Notes: generated from the letters alone by a model not told the origin. A stretch of DNA of 64,000 nucleotides from PLOWO2-12-38-17 sp963709355 (GCA_963709355.1 CAVPVY010000005.1:2170001-2234000), one strand, 5' to 3'. Shown: positions 34,907 to 45,223, counted from the stretch's first letter. Numbers and translations are program-made.

Positions 34907-36856
34907 TTAGGCGTCTTCTTTCTTACAAACATTACAAATCTGAGCTTGGTAATTCAATAAACCACCAACACAAAGGATATCAATTTCACGAGGAGTCAAT
35001 GTGTGCGTTACTTTTACTTCCTTGCTTTTTGTTACATTCTTTAATGTAATCCTGGCTTTGGATTTTAATCTGTTTTTCACATCAGGCAGCTCAATAGTGT
35101 CTCCCAGATCGAATAGATTATAATCAGTTTCATTTTCAAAGGTTAATGGTAAGATGCCGAAGTTTACAAGATTTGCGCGGTGGATTCTGGCAAAAGATTT
35201 GGCAACAACGGCTTTCACTCCAAGATACATAGGCGCAAGGGCGGCATGTTCTCTGCTTGAACCCTGACCATAATTTATCCCACCAATGAGGAAGCCGCCG
35301 CACTTTTCCTTTGCGCGTTTTACAAACTCCTTATCCACCTTTTCAAATACAAATTCAGAGATGGCAGGAATATTCGACCGTAATGGCAAAACCTTTGCAC
35401 CTGCTGGTATTATATGATCTGTGGTGATATTGTCTCCAACCTTTAAAAGGACGTCCCCCTTTAAGGTGTCAGGCATAGGCTCTTTCTTTGGCAGAGGCAT
35501 TATATTCGGACCTCTGATAATTTCTACCTCTTCCGGTTTTTCAGCAGGCGGGATAATCATAATATCGTCAATAATAAACTTTTTTGGATATTTGATAACT
35601 ATCGGGTCACCAAAATCCCTAGGGTCGCTAATTACACCATTTATCGCCGATGCAATAGCAGTTTCTGGACTGCATAGATAAATCTGCGCATCGGCTGTTC
35701 CACTACGTCCTTCAAAGTTTCTATTAAATGTTCTTATTGTAATACCGCCAGACGGGGGTGACTGTCCCATCCCAATACACGGTCCACAGGCAACTTCAAT
35801 AAGACGTGCACCTGAGGCTATCATATCTGCCAAAGCACCATTCTTACTTATCATTTCCAGTACCTGCCTTGAACCTGGAGATATAGTAAGACTTACCTCT
35901 GGATGTATTTCCCTACCTTTTAACATCATTGCAACAACCATAAGGTCGTGGTAAGAAGAATTTGTACAGCTACCGATACACACCTGATGAACTTTAATGC
36001 CTTTTATCTCACTTACCTTACAAACATTATCCGGACTGTGAGGTTTGGCAATCATCGGTTCTAGCTCTGAAAGATTAATTTCTATAACTTCATCATATTG
36101 AGCTGTTGGGGCTGCCTTTACAGGTTTCCATTTATCTTCTCTTCCTTGCATTTTCAAATATTTTTTTGTTTGTGCATCACTTGGAAATACAGATGTAAGT
36201 GCACCAAGCTCCGCGCCCATATTGGTAATTGTTGCACGTTCAGTAACTGTAAGCGTATTTACTCCTTCTCCACCGTATTCAAATATCTTACCAACTCCAC
36301 CTTTTACTGTTAACCGCCTCAGCAACTCCAGTATCACATCTTTAGCTGTTACCCATGGTCGTAATGCACCGGCAAGTCTTACCAATACTACCTTTGGCAT
36401 TGTTATATAAAACGGCCCGCCAGCCATAGCAATAGCTACATCAAGCCCACCGGCACCTATAGCTATCATACTTAAACCGCCACATGTAGGCGTGTGACTA
36501 TCCGAACCAAGCAAGGTTTCTCCCGGTACACTGAACCGCTCCAAATGCACCTGATGACATATACCATTACCAGGTTTAGAAAAATAAATACCATATTTTC
36601 TAGCTACGCTTTGAAGGAATAAATGGTCATCAAAATTTTCAAAACCTGTCTGTAACGTGTTGTGGTCTACGTAACTAACGGAAAGGTTCGTCTTTACCTT
36701 TGGAATACCCATAGCTTCGAATTGTAGATACGCCATAGTTCCAGTAGCGTCTTGCGTTAAGGTTTGATCAATAGAAATGGTTATTTCCTGTCCCGCTTTA
36801 AGCTTTCCTGCAACCAGATGTGAACTAAATATTTTTTGTACTATATTCTTTCCCAT
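34907..36856 (-). CDS. acnA: Aconitate hydratase (compact form)
   Basis: The 649-residue protein matches compact bacterial/archaeal-type aconitases. [4Fe-4S] ligands: Cys in CIGSCTN and in ACGPCIGMG. Other motifs: GSDSHTPTCGG, GRSGTADAQIYLCSPETA and the swivelling domain NYGQGSSREHAA with ARIHRANLVNFGILPL. It interconverts citrate and isocitrate. In anammox cells the enzyme serves the incomplete or branched TCA reactions for biosynthesis. It lies downstream of the 11-heme cytochrome but a terminator separates them. Confidence 0.95.
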   Translation of the reverse strand: MGKNIVQKIFSSHLVAGKLKAGQEITISIDQTLTQDATGTMAYLQFEAMGIPKVKTNLSVSYVDHNTLQTGFENFDDHLFLQSVARKYGIYFSKPGNGICHQVHLERFSVPGETLLGSDSHTPTCGGLSMIAIGAGGLDVAIAMAGGPFYITMPKVVLVRLAGALRPWVTAKDVILELLRRLTVKGGVGKIFEYGGEGVNTLTVTERATITNMGAELGALTSVFPSDAQTKKYLKMQGREDKWKPVKAAPTAQYDEVIEINLSELEPMIAKPHSPDNVCKVSEIKGIKVHQVCIGSCTNSSYHDLMVVAMMLKGREIHPEVSLTISPGSRQVLEMISKNGALADMIASGARLIEVACGPCIGMGQSPPSGGITIRTFNRNFEGRSGTADAQIYLCSPETAIASAINGVISDPRDFGDPIVIKYPKKFIIDDIMIIPPAEKPEEVEIIRGPNIMPLPKKEPMPDTLKGDVLLKVGDNITTDHIIPAGAKVLPLRSNIPAISEFVFEKVDKEFVKRAKEKCGGFLIGGINYGQGSSREHAALAPMYLGVKAVVAKSFARIHRANLVNFGILPLTFENETDYNLFDLGDTIELPDVKNRLKSKARITLKNVTKSKEVKVTHTLTPREIDILCVGGLLNYQAQICNVCKKEDA

Positions 36857-36916
36857 TCTGTTTCCTTATATTATCATACAAAACAATTTTTATAATGCAA
36901 CTATGGAAATTTGTAC

Positions 36917-36951
36917 AAAAAAAATCCCACCGTTTTGTGAACGGTGGGATT
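36917..36951 (-). terminator. Rho-independent terminator after the 11-heme cytochrome gene
   Basis: AATCCCACCGTT pairs with AACGGTGGGATT (12 bases, 5-base loop). On the minus strand it is followed by a run of eight T. It ends the transcript that enters from 36979. Confidence 0.9.
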
Positions 36952-36978
36952 AAATTTTATATCTTAAAACAATTAATT

Positions 36979-38196
36979 TTATTGATGCGATGTAGGTAAT
37001 TTAACCAACCCTGTGCGTCCAAAAAGTAATACCTCAAGGTTTGAAGGTATAAATGACCTGCTAAAATTATGAGACTTATTTGGTCCGTGACACGACTGAC
37101 ATGTAACCAGATCCTTCGTGATTAGACCCTGACTGCGCAATTTCTGAACCCTCCCAAAAATTGAATCTGGACCTGTATCCAGACGTGAATGCTCCGGTCC
37201 GCCAATATGACACTTTTCACAAGCATCAGACGCTTTTGCATCAGAGATAGCGAACTTATGACTTGGATGACAAGCATCACAACTTCCACCAAGTCTGTCA
37301 AATTCATAACTTAAGCCTAACTTGTGACAATCCTTGCAACCCTCAATATTCAATAATTTTGTGGTAATCACATTATACTTATCAATCTGTGCAACTGGCT
37401 GTCCTTGTAAGTGTGTACTATCCTTAAAGTCAAGAAATTGACTCTGGTGGCATTCGCCGCACGTACTTGCTGAAACATGACCCCGCTTTTTCGCAATATA
37501 ACGGTGATCATTTCCATGACAACTTATGCACGTTACACCTTTTACAGCATGAGCACCTTTAGTCCATTCTTTTACAACATCAGGTGTAGCAATCTTATGA
37601 CATGCCAAACAATCTGTTTCTCCATAAGTACCATATGGCTTAATTTTTTTTGCTGCATATGCCTTAAATAAATCACCGGGCATGTGTGGATGTACAACAC
37701 CGAGATGACAATCCGTACAAGCTAATTTTTCCGGAGTTTCACCATGAGTACCATGTTTATTACTTTTTTCTACAAACTCAATATGCGATTTATCCTTTGT
37801 AAAACCTTCAGAGTGACAACGTACACAGTTACCATTTAATATTTCTAAACTATCTTCTGCAATTTCTATAAAAGTGCCGTCTGTAAATGCCTGGAAAGAG
37901 TGCATCATAGAATCATGGGTGCCATCACTTAATTTTGCATGAGCATAACCTTTAAGTCCTGGACCGACGTGACAGGCATGGCAATTTTCTACATGTTCAT
38001 TATGGTGCTTAGATGCCTTAAATGAATCATAATGTATCTTCATTTCATGGCAACTAGCACAAAACTCGCTTGTCTCCGAATAGTGATATACTTTATTTAT
38101 TGTAACACCCAAGATAACCAAAACGATTATGGTGAAGAAGCCTACCAGCTTTTTTCTTCTCTTAATAAATTCCAACAAATGCCTCAATCGCTCCAT
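36979..38196 (-). CDS. Membrane-anchored 11-heme cytochrome c: NapC/NirT-like head plus HAO-like heme array
   Basis: The 405-residue protein has an N-terminal membrane anchor (about 17-36). It then has eleven CXXCH heme c motifs at Cys 46, 72, 124, 160, 196, 223, 246, 287, 306, 326 and 366. The first four, starting FCASCHEM, follow the NapC/NirT quinol dehydrogenase layout. The next seven follow the order of HAO hemes 1-7: CLACH with DVVKEWTKGAH, CISCHGNDH, CGECH, CKDCH, CDACHPSHKF, CEKCH, CQSCHG. The last HAO heme and the C-terminal HAO part are missing. A quinol-to-periplasm electron transfer role is inferred. No operon partner on its strand. Confidence 0.85.
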   Translation of the reverse strand: MERLRHLLEFIKRRKKLVGFFTIIVLVILGVTINKVYHYSETSEFCASCHEMKIHYDSFKASKHHNEHVENCHACHVGPGLKGYAHAKLSDGTHDSMMHSFQAFTDGTFIEIAEDSLEILNGNCVRCHSEGFTKDKSHIEFVEKSNKHGTHGETPEKLACTDCHLGVVHPHMPGDLFKAYAAKKIKPYGTYGETDCLACHKIATPDVVKEWTKGAHAVKGVTCISCHGNDHRYIAKKRGHVSASTCGECHQSQFLDFKDSTHLQGQPVAQIDKYNVITTKLLNIEGCKDCHKLGLSYEFDRLGGSCDACHPSHKFAISDAKASDACEKCHIGGPEHSRLDTGPDSIFGRVQKLRSQGLITKDLVTCQSCHGPNKSHNFSRSFIPSNLEVLLFGRTGLVKLPTSHQ

Positions 38197-38596
38197 AAAG
38201 TCCTCCTACTATTTATTAAAGAAAGCTTTTGCTCTTATGCTTTTACTATTCATTGTATTTAAATTAAATGAGTAGAAAGTCATACTGTTATTAGTAAAAT
38301 TCCAAGTTCGAGAATTCTACCACAAAGTTATTTTATGTTCAAGTCATTTTTTAATAAGCAATAAATTATTCCACATTGAATAATTTCCGGATAGTTTAAT
38401 ATAGCCCTATAGTTTAACATTTGTATTATTTGACAAACATTCCATTTTATTGTAAAATTCGCTTTGAATGTCTGGAATCATATAATAATGCTACAAACAA
38501 ACATCTAATTAGAACAATATTGAAGTTCATAACTACGGTATAATTTGCCTTTATAATCAGAATTATTCTATCTCAATATAAATGAAGGGATTAAAC
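38197..38596. other. Intergenic region between divergent genes, 400 bases
   Basis: AT-rich promoter region for the divergent cytochrome and exported-protein genes. TATAAT at about 38540 could be a -10 box for the rightward gene, but no convincing -35 is at the correct spacing. No gene is seen. Confidence 0.4.
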
Positions 38597-39154
38597 ATGA
38601 AATATTTCAGAAAATTATTTACTATAAACTCAATCTTGGCATCTAGTTTATTTATTCTTTTTAGTACAATATTTATTAATGAAAAGCCTGTTCAAGGACA
38701 ACATGCGGGAGGGGGTATTATAGACACCACCAAGCAACCTGGAGCGCCGAGTTTTCATCAATCATTTGCACCTTATGAAGGAACGATACCGCTCCCATGG
38801 ATAGATGAAAAGCCAAACCCAATCACCATTAAAGTGACAGAAACAACTACTTATGAAATTCCAGTAGATGAGAAAAAATTCAATGAGAAAAAAATAACTT
38901 TTGAAGACCTTGAATTAAAGGAAGTTGCAAATAACTCAGAAATTAACTTCCACCAAGTCGATTGTTTTTATTTCAAGGTTATAAAACAAACACAGGTTCG
39001 TACAGCAGAAAATCTTACTTGTAAACGTGAAAGAGAAGGCTCCCAGTACTGGTTGTCTGATGGCAAAAAATATATAGAATGGGGAAAGTGGTCAAGCTGG
39101 ATTTCTGAAAAACAAGAGGAAAAGAATTTAGAAATGGCTGAAAAAAAGCCTTAA
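38597..39154 (+). CDS. Exported protein of unknown function
   Basis: About 185 residues from the ATG at 38597, preferred because GAAGGGA lies about 7 bases before it; an ATG at 38582 is in frame. It has a signal peptide (hydrophobic to about residue 28, then QGQHAGGG). The mature part has a Pro-rich start (FAPYEGTIPLPWIDEKPNPI) and a central domain with Cys in QVDCFYFKV and ENLTCKRE that may form a disulfide. I do not recognise the family. A hairpin terminator follows. Confidence 0.65.
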   Translation: MKYFRKLFTINSILASSLFILFSTIFINEKPVQGQHAGGGIIDTTKQPGAPSFHQSFAPYEGTIPLPWIDEKPNPITIKVTETTTYEIPVDEKKFNEKKITFEDLELKEVANNSEINFHQVDCFYFKVIKQTQVRTAENLTCKREREGSQYWLSDGKKYIEWGKWSSWISEKQEEKNLEMAEKKP

Positions 39155-39183
39155 GTTTCAAATCGTTTCAAACTTCAATTCCT

Positions 39184-39215
39184 AAAAGAGATACACAGAT
39201 GTGTCTCTTTTTTTT
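39184..39215 (+). terminator. Probable rho-independent terminator
   Basis: AAAAGAGATACACA and TGTGTCTCTTTT pair with a two-base bulge and are followed by a run of T. It lies 30 bases after the stop of the exported protein gene. Confidence 0.6.
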
Positions 39216-39259
39216 AAACAAGATTTGCTGGATATTACCATTTTGGAGGTTTATATTTT

Positions 39260-40810
39260 GTGAAGATTTTACTCATATTCTTAATCTGCATCATAACAAC
39301 ACTATCATTACATGGATTAACCACCGCTAAAGATATTAAGAAAGAAACACGAATCAATTCTTCTGTAAAAAACGAACCTTCACTGGAAATGAAAGAAAAT
39401 ACTACTGAGAATAAGCTGTGCCCGGAATGTGGTAGGATTTATCCTAGTGATATAAACTTTTGCAGTAAAGATGGCAATCAACTTGTTGAATACATAGAAA
39501 CAGATCTGATATGCCCAGAATGCAATGAAAAGGCAAGCCCAGGAGAAAAATTTTGTAAAAAAGATGGAACGCCATTAATAAATTTATCCCATGAGGAAGG
39601 CTATGCTCCACAAACAGGAACCGCGACTCTTTCACCCGAAGATCGGGCAAAGACTGCAATGGTACACTATATAGAAGGTAACCGGCTTCGTGAAGAAGTG
39701 GGTGATTTAGAATCGGCACTAAAAGAATACAAGAAGGCAGAGATGTTAAATCTAGCCCTTCCAGCCCTTTATTTTCATATGGGAGGTGCCTACTGGAAAC
39801 TTAGGAAACCGAAAGAGGCTCTGGTTTATTTAGACAAATGCAAGAAAATGCTAGAAGCACAACCACAAGAAATGGAATCAGATGTTGGTTATCAAAAAAC
39901 GATAGAAGACGTTAGTGTTTACATAAACAAATTAGAAAAAACACTAGGCGAAACAGAAAAGAAACAACGTCAAGAAGCTACCCTGACAGATAGAGATGCA
40001 AAGATGAAAAAATCCCTGGAAGAAAACCGGGAAAAGTGGAATCAAATTGTATTGGTACCTGCCGGAAAATTTTTGATGGGCTCAGGGCAAGAGGATTTTA
40101 TCCCCGAAGAAACGCCACAACACGAGGTTTATATGGATGCATATTATATAGATAAATATGAAGTCACAAATGCGCAATACTGGGAATTCTTACAACACAT
40201 AAAAAATACAGAAGACCATAGTAAATGTCATCCCGATGAACCAAAAGATAAAGACCATACACCAGGCACACCTCACACAGGTTGGGACTATCCCTATTAC
40301 GATTACCCCGACTACCCTGTAAGCCGTGTCGACTGGTACGATGCTTACGCTTATGCCGCATGGGCAGGTAAACGACTACCTACCGAGGCTGAATGGGAAA
40401 AAGCCTCAAGAGGTACCGATGGCAGAAGGTATCCCTGGGGTAACATATGGGATGCAAAAAGATGCAATGTAGGTAAAAATTCACCACTATCGGTAGGAAG
40501 TTTTGAAGCTGGTAAAACGGTATTTGGAGGTCTGGATATGATTGGCAGCGTTTCTGAGTGGTGTAGTGATTGGTATCACCCTGAGTATTATCATAATAGC
40601 CCCAGTATAAATCCAAAAGGTCCTGAAACAAGTACTGGTGTTCGTATCATAAAAGGCGGTTCTCTATTCGCTCCATATGCTTATAAAATGAGGTGTGCCG
40701 TCAGGATTTTCGGTAAACCGGAGGAAAGGAACAAAAGTATAGGCTTCCGCTGCGCAAAGGACTATAAACCAAATGCAGATAAAAAAGAGGAAAACAAAAA
40801 TCCCAACTAG
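39260..40810 (+). CDS. Exported zinc-ribbon / TPR / formylglycine-generating-enzyme-like protein
   Basis: The 516-residue protein starts at GTG (GGAGG lies about 9 bases upstream) and has a signal peptide. Two zinc ribbons follow (CPECGRIYPSDINFCSKDG near 54; CPECNEKASPGEKFCKKDG near 90). A TPR-like helical part spans about 135-240. The C-terminal half is an FGE/SUMF-type domain: VPAGKFLMGSGQEDF, YIDKYEVTNAQYWEFL, GKRLPTEAEWEKASRG, GSVSEWCSDWY and GFRCAKD. Family members bind or modify protein partners; the copper-binding Cys pair of true formylglycine enzymes is not clearly present. It converges with the TPR gene pair. Confidence 0.82.
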   Translation: MKILLIFLICIITTLSLHGLTTAKDIKKETRINSSVKNEPSLEMKENTTENKLCPECGRIYPSDINFCSKDGNQLVEYIETDLICPECNEKASPGEKFCKKDGTPLINLSHEEGYAPQTGTATLSPEDRAKTAMVHYIEGNRLREEVGDLESALKEYKKAEMLNLALPALYFHMGGAYWKLRKPKEALVYLDKCKKMLEAQPQEMESDVGYQKTIEDVSVYINKLEKTLGETEKKQRQEATLTDRDAKMKKSLEENREKWNQIVLVPAGKFLMGSGQEDFIPEETPQHEVYMDAYYIDKYEVTNAQYWEFLQHIKNTEDHSKCHPDEPKDKDHTPGTPHTGWDYPYYDYPDYPVSRVDWYDAYAYAAWAGKRLPTEAEWEKASRGTDGRRYPWGNIWDAKRCNVGKNSPLSVGSFEAGKTVFGGLDMIGSVSEWCSDWYHPEYYHNSPSINPKGPETSTGVRIIKGGSLFAPYAYKMRCAVRIFGKPEERNKSIGFRCAKDYKPNADKKEENKNPN

Positions 40811-40841
40811 TTTTTAATAAACCTAATTTAATTTTTGGCAA

Positions 40842-41993
40842 TTATTTTGATGGGTTTGAACCTTCGTAATAAGGAACCCTTTGTTCTTCCTTATAGACTC
40901 TGGCAAAGGCAGATTTTGCATGGTGATATGAATCATAGTTGGTTTGTGTATTTACCCTATCGCCTTTTAATTCATAAGCCTTTCCACGATTTAAATAAGC
41001 ATCTGCGTAATCGTGGTCTAGCATAATCACAATTGAAAACTCGCTGATTGCCTGATCAACCATCTTTTTATTCAAATAAATAATACCCAGATTAAAGTGC
41101 GGCGCAACCAACTTCGGATTTGTTTTTAGTGCCTCTTTATATTCAGCTATCGCCTTTTCAGTCTTATTCATTTTCCTATAAACATTTCCTAGATAATAGT
41201 GAACATCCGCAGTTCTATAATTAAACTTTAAAGCTTTTTTCAAAGATTCCATCGCATCAGAGTATGAACCTTTTACAAAATAAGAAAGCCCTAAATTAAT
41301 GTATGCTTCCGCATAGTCTGGATTAATATCAATAACTCTGTTATACTCAGAAACAGATTCTTCCAGTTTACCGGTCTTATAATACGCAATTCCAAGATTA
41401 AAATGGGCTTTATCGTACTCTGGATTAATTTCAATTGCCTTCTTGTACATCTCGATTGCCTCATCATGCGTGTTAATATCCTGATATAAGACACCCATAT
41501 TAAAATATGCCTCTGCTTTTTCAGGGTTAAGCCCGATTACCGTCTCATATTCTCTTTTTGCATATTCTATGTTATTACGTTTATAATAAACAAGCCCTAG
41601 ACGGAGATGACTATCTGCATCATTAGGATGCTTCTGAACCTCCTTCAGGGAAACCTTCAATTCGTCTTTAGGCGGTTCAACCTTCATACTAACTTCTGTT
41701 AATTTTTGATAAGCCTCGGCATAATCCGGCTTTATTTGTGTCGCTTTATTAAATGCTTCGATTGCTTCTTCTAATGCACCTTTCTTATAATAGGCATTTC
41801 CTAATTTATAATATATTTCTGCCAGGTTTCCATCTTCTTTAAGAGCCTTTTCATACTCATGAATAGCCTCGTCCCATTTACCCTCACCAAAACATCTGTC
41901 GCCAAGCAATGTGGATTCTCTTGCAAAACCATAATCATTAACAAATAAAATTATTACGCCGATTACTGAAATTAATAATATTTTTTGCAACAT
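40842..41993 (-). CDS. Exported TPR-repeat protein
   Basis: The 383-residue protein has an N-terminal signal/anchor helix (about 3-20) and about nine 34-residue TPR repeats of the type A-YYNLG-AYY-KG-EEAI-YKKAIEINP. TPR solenoids serve protein binding; here the location is periplasm (or the anammox equivalent). The ATG sits directly after the stop of the next TPR gene upstream, so the pair is one operon. Confidence 0.85.
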   Translation of the reverse strand: MLQKILLISVIGVIILFVNDYGFARESTLLGDRCFGEGKWDEAIHEYEKALKEDGNLAEIYYKLGNAYYKKGALEEAIEAFNKATQIKPDYAEAYQKLTEVSMKVEPPKDELKVSLKEVQKHPNDADSHLRLGLVYYKRNNIEYAKREYETVIGLNPEKAEAYFNMGVLYQDINTHDEAIEMYKKAIEINPEYDKAHFNLGIAYYKTGKLEESVSEYNRVIDINPDYAEAYINLGLSYFVKGSYSDAMESLKKALKFNYRTADVHYYLGNVYRKMNKTEKAIAEYKEALKTNPKLVAPHFNLGIIYLNKKMVDQAISEFSIVIMLDHDYADAYLNRGKAYELKGDRVNTQTNYDSYHHAKSAFARVYKEEQRVPYYEGSNPSK

Positions 41994-43202
41994 CTAGTTT
42001 GATTTTAGCTCCAATCCCTGGTCCTTTTCCTGACCCTTCAAAGTAGGAACAGATTTCAGGAACAGCTCCTTGATCTCATCCTGTTTATAAACCACAGCAG
42101 GGTCTTTCCCAGTCCTCCACTTCGTAATATACGAGTAGGAGATATAATCACTATAAGCCTTGCTGTGATCACCCTTCATAGAATATATCTGAGCTCTGTT
42201 GTAATAAGCATCTTCATAAAGAGGGTCAATCTTCTTCGTTATCTTATCATACCATTCCATTGCCTTGTCAAGGCGGTCTATTCTATGATAAATCACGCCA
42301 ATATTAAAGGCGGCATTGGCATATTTTGGGTTCCTTTCCAGTACTGCCATATTCTCCGTCAATGCCTCGTCATATCTCTTTTGCAATGCAAAAACAATCG
42401 CCCTTTGATAACGAGCGTCAAGATTATCAGGATTAATTTCCATTGCCTTATTATAATGTGCTATAGCCTCCTCAAACTTCTTTTCTGTAAGGCTAATCAA
42501 GCCAAACACAACATAGACATTAGAATATTTAGGATTTACCTCTAGTGTTTTGTTTAGTTCTTTTATGGTTTCATCAACCTTTCCCTGTTTGTGCAAAGAA
42601 ACGGCAAGATTATAGTGAGCGTTATCGTATTTGGGCTCTATTTCTATAGCCTTTTTAAACATTCCTTCAGCATCTTCATATAACCCCATATCCAGATAGC
42701 CTACACCTAGATTAAACATAATGTACGGATTTCCTGGCTCTATCTCCAATGCCATTTTATATTGTTCTATGGCATCTATATCCTTTTCAAGCTTGTGAAG
42801 GAAAACACCAAGTTCCACGTAATTTAATGCGTTTTCAGGGTCGTTTTCTATGGCCTTAAAACGTTTTTGAAATTCATCGTCTGGAGCACCAATCTTTATA
42901 AATGTTTCTGCTAATTTCTTGTGTGCATCAATAAAATTGGGATTTATGTCTATCGCCTTTCTAAAATCATTTGATGCCTCTTCCAGTTTTTCCTGTTCCA
43001 AAAATATCGCACCTCTTCCATAGTAAGCACGAACAGGATTCTCGCCAGTCTCGATTGCCTTATTATACTCAATTAATGCCTCATCTAGTTTTTTCTCCTT
43101 CATAAGCGCATCAGCAGTTTCAATATGCCTTTCAGACTTTCCACATCCCACAAATATGTAAAGAGAGACAGAAAATACAATTAAAATTAAATTTCTATAC
43201 AT
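41994..43202 (-). CDS. TPR-repeat lipoprotein
   Basis: The 402-residue protein has a lipoprotein signal: hydrophobic LILIVFSVSLYIF then VGCGKS, with Cys19 as lipidation site. About ten TPR repeats fill residues 25-355. It is directly followed by the second TPR gene with no gap. Both may scaffold a membrane complex, perhaps connected with the hydrazine enzymes coded upstream, but the terminator at 43391 shows separate transcription. Confidence 0.85.
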   Translation of the reverse strand: MYRNLILIVFSVSLYIFVGCGKSERHIETADALMKEKKLDEALIEYNKAIETGENPVRAYYGRGAIFLEQEKLEEASNDFRKAIDINPNFIDAHKKLAETFIKIGAPDDEFQKRFKAIENDPENALNYVELGVFLHKLEKDIDAIEQYKMALEIEPGNPYIMFNLGVGYLDMGLYEDAEGMFKKAIEIEPKYDNAHYNLAVSLHKQGKVDETIKELNKTLEVNPKYSNVYVVFGLISLTEKKFEEAIAHYNKAMEINPDNLDARYQRAIVFALQKRYDEALTENMAVLERNPKYANAAFNIGVIYHRIDRLDKAMEWYDKITKKIDPLYEDAYYNRAQIYSMKGDHSKAYSDYISYSYITKWRTGKDPAVVYKQDEIKELFLKSVPTLKGQEKDQGLELKSN

Positions 43203-43390
43203 TCCAGCAAGACTCCATCAAAAAATTATTCAAATTTTAGATACAAAAAACAGAATTTGTCACAATTGTTATTCTATTCCGGCATTTTATAGTAATATCT
43301 CTATTATCAGGTAATAACTTTACAAATTTAACAAACACCCAAGTTTAAATTTGAATTCTAAGTATATTTAAAAAATCCTCGATTTCAATC

Positions 43391-43428
43391 AAAAAAAAAG
43401 AAGCTGTGCAAAAACCTTGCACAGCTTC
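43391..43428 (-). terminator. Rho-independent terminator of the hydrazine dehydrogenase gene
   Basis: GAAGCTGTGCA pairs with TGCACAGCTTC (11 bases, 7-base loop). On the minus strand nine T follow. It lies 45 bases after the stop at 43473. Confidence 0.92.
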
Positions 43429-43472
43429 CTTTCATTTATCAAATCTTAATATAGAGAAACCTATGCTACTAA

Positions 43473-45223
43473 TTAGTGCGCAGGCTCTTTCATTGACCTT
43501 GCGCCTGGATCACCGTGTTCTCCATGATGAACGCCATGCTCTCCAGCCGTCATGCCTAATTCCTTCAACTTTCTGTTGATGTACTCAACTTCCTCAGCAG
43601 GTGCATGATGCGTATCCAACCAACCTGGATCTGGACACAGATCGAAGATGGTCTTTCCTGGATGATTCTTCACGATGTATGGACCAGTTAACTGATCGAG
43701 CCATTCGCCAGTCTTCCAGAAGCTCTCTGGAACCCAGTTGATACCAACCTTCTTCTCTAAGGCAACTAGTCTCCTTGCTTGAGAAGCATCCTGTTTTACG
43801 TTGACCAACCAACGATCCATACCGAACGAACCATCAGAGTATGTAGCGTCGTTCCATGAACCGTGTGCCATACCCTTGAAGATGTATGTCTGGAAGTATC
43901 CAACGCTCTCAAAGCACAGCCTTTCAATATCCGAGCAGTTTGACATCCTGAATTCGCCAGACTCACCCGTCTTACCACCAAAAGATGGATCATCATGATA
44001 AGCACCGATCTTCAAACTCCAGACATGCTGTCCTGACCAGTCAGGACAGAGATCTTTTGGCATTGGATCAGCAACACCATCCTTCACAAGGTCTTCAGCA
44101 ACCTTAAATGTCTCACGATACTTCAAACCGGCATCTTTAACTGCTTCGTCAAGTGCCTGCAAATTCTCCTTAGCAAACCTTGGTGAATGGCAATCATCAC
44201 AAACTGATGCCCAACGATCTCTCTTCTCTTTCCAGATTGGAGCGCCACGATCAGCCATGGACATACCCATACTGGTGTATACCGTTGAAAATCTCTGTAC
44301 GTTATGATGACCACCCCTCATATGACAGTACTGACAGGTTGGACCAACATAGTCAGCATCTGCCAACTTCTTTGTCCAATCAAACTGCTTTGGATCCCAC
44401 TTATTTACCTGATATACTACACCATGGAGACCAATATCATAAGCTTCCCAGTCCCTGTGATCCTTACCCCAATGGCATGTCTTGCACTGCTCTGAACGCC
44501 TTGCAACCTTTGGATCAAACTGATGCCTCTGATGGCAGGTGCTACATCTCTCTTCAGAGCTTGTATGACAGAACGTGCAACCCGCTGTATCACCAGGTGG
44601 TCTCTCAATTGACCAAGCGCATTCTACCTGAGCAAAGCTGGAACAGGAAGCGTGTGAACCGATACCACCCTGACCCTGCTCGCTGTATTGTGTTTCATGG
44701 CATTCACTTGTACCGCAAGCCTTTGATGAAGGCATGCTCAATTTCTGGTGATTATTGCCATGACATGTATCACAGCCTGTTGGGCTTGGTTCTGCCCTTG
44801 CGTGAGCACTCTTTTTATAATCCCTGACAATACCCGGTGTCATAACAGAGTGACAGCCTATGCATTGCTCTAAAGCGAATGTGCCTTTTATTGGGTTTGA
44901 AGGTCTAACTTCATCCCTATTATACATATAATCCGGAATGTAATAACGATATGCAGGTAATGTTCTCCAAAACTTGCTGTACTTACCAGGATATGGTGGG
45001 GCATTCTCATGTTTTGGATAGCCCATATATTTTGCACCCAATCCAGAAAAGAACACCTTACCGTTGTTGTCCGATTCCCAGGCATACCGTAAACCTCATG
45101 GGGTACCCAGTGGGTGATAATTTCTACAGCTTTAGCTTCTTTTGTCATCAGACTGGCGACAATACCCAGTGTCCCGCAGCCAATTAAGGCTGACGCCAAA
45201 GTTAATCTTAAAAATTTATGCAT
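43473..45223 (-). CDS. hdh: Hydrazine dehydrogenase (octaheme), frame broken by one base near 45077
   Basis: The product oxidises hydrazine to N2 with release of four electrons. The signal peptide starts at 45223 (MHKFLRLTLA, ribosome site GGAGGAGGT) and reads to EIITHWVPHEVYGMPG; the rest is in the next frame from about 45078 and ends in a His-rich tail (HGVHHGEHGDPGARSMKE). Joined, it closely follows what I remember of the Kuenenia enzyme kustc0694. Eight heme motifs: CIGCH, CDTCH, the CX4CH motif CGTSECH, CTFCH, CSTCH, CKTCH, CQYCH and CDDCH. The tyrosine in NDATYSDGSFG aligns with the residue expected to cross-link to the active-site P460 heme. One G missing in a GGG run (CCC at 45077-45079, plus strand) explains the frame break. 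Confidence 0.9.

Noticed and set aside
38501..38560. A full sigma70 promoter at TATAAT near 38540
   Set aside because: The nearest TTGAAG is only 13 bases away, too short for a normal spacer.
45056..45223. Programmed ribosomal frameshift in the hydrazine dehydrogenase gene
   Set aside because: The junction CCT GGG AAT has no slippery heptamer and a -1 slip would mispair. A lost base in a G run is simpler.
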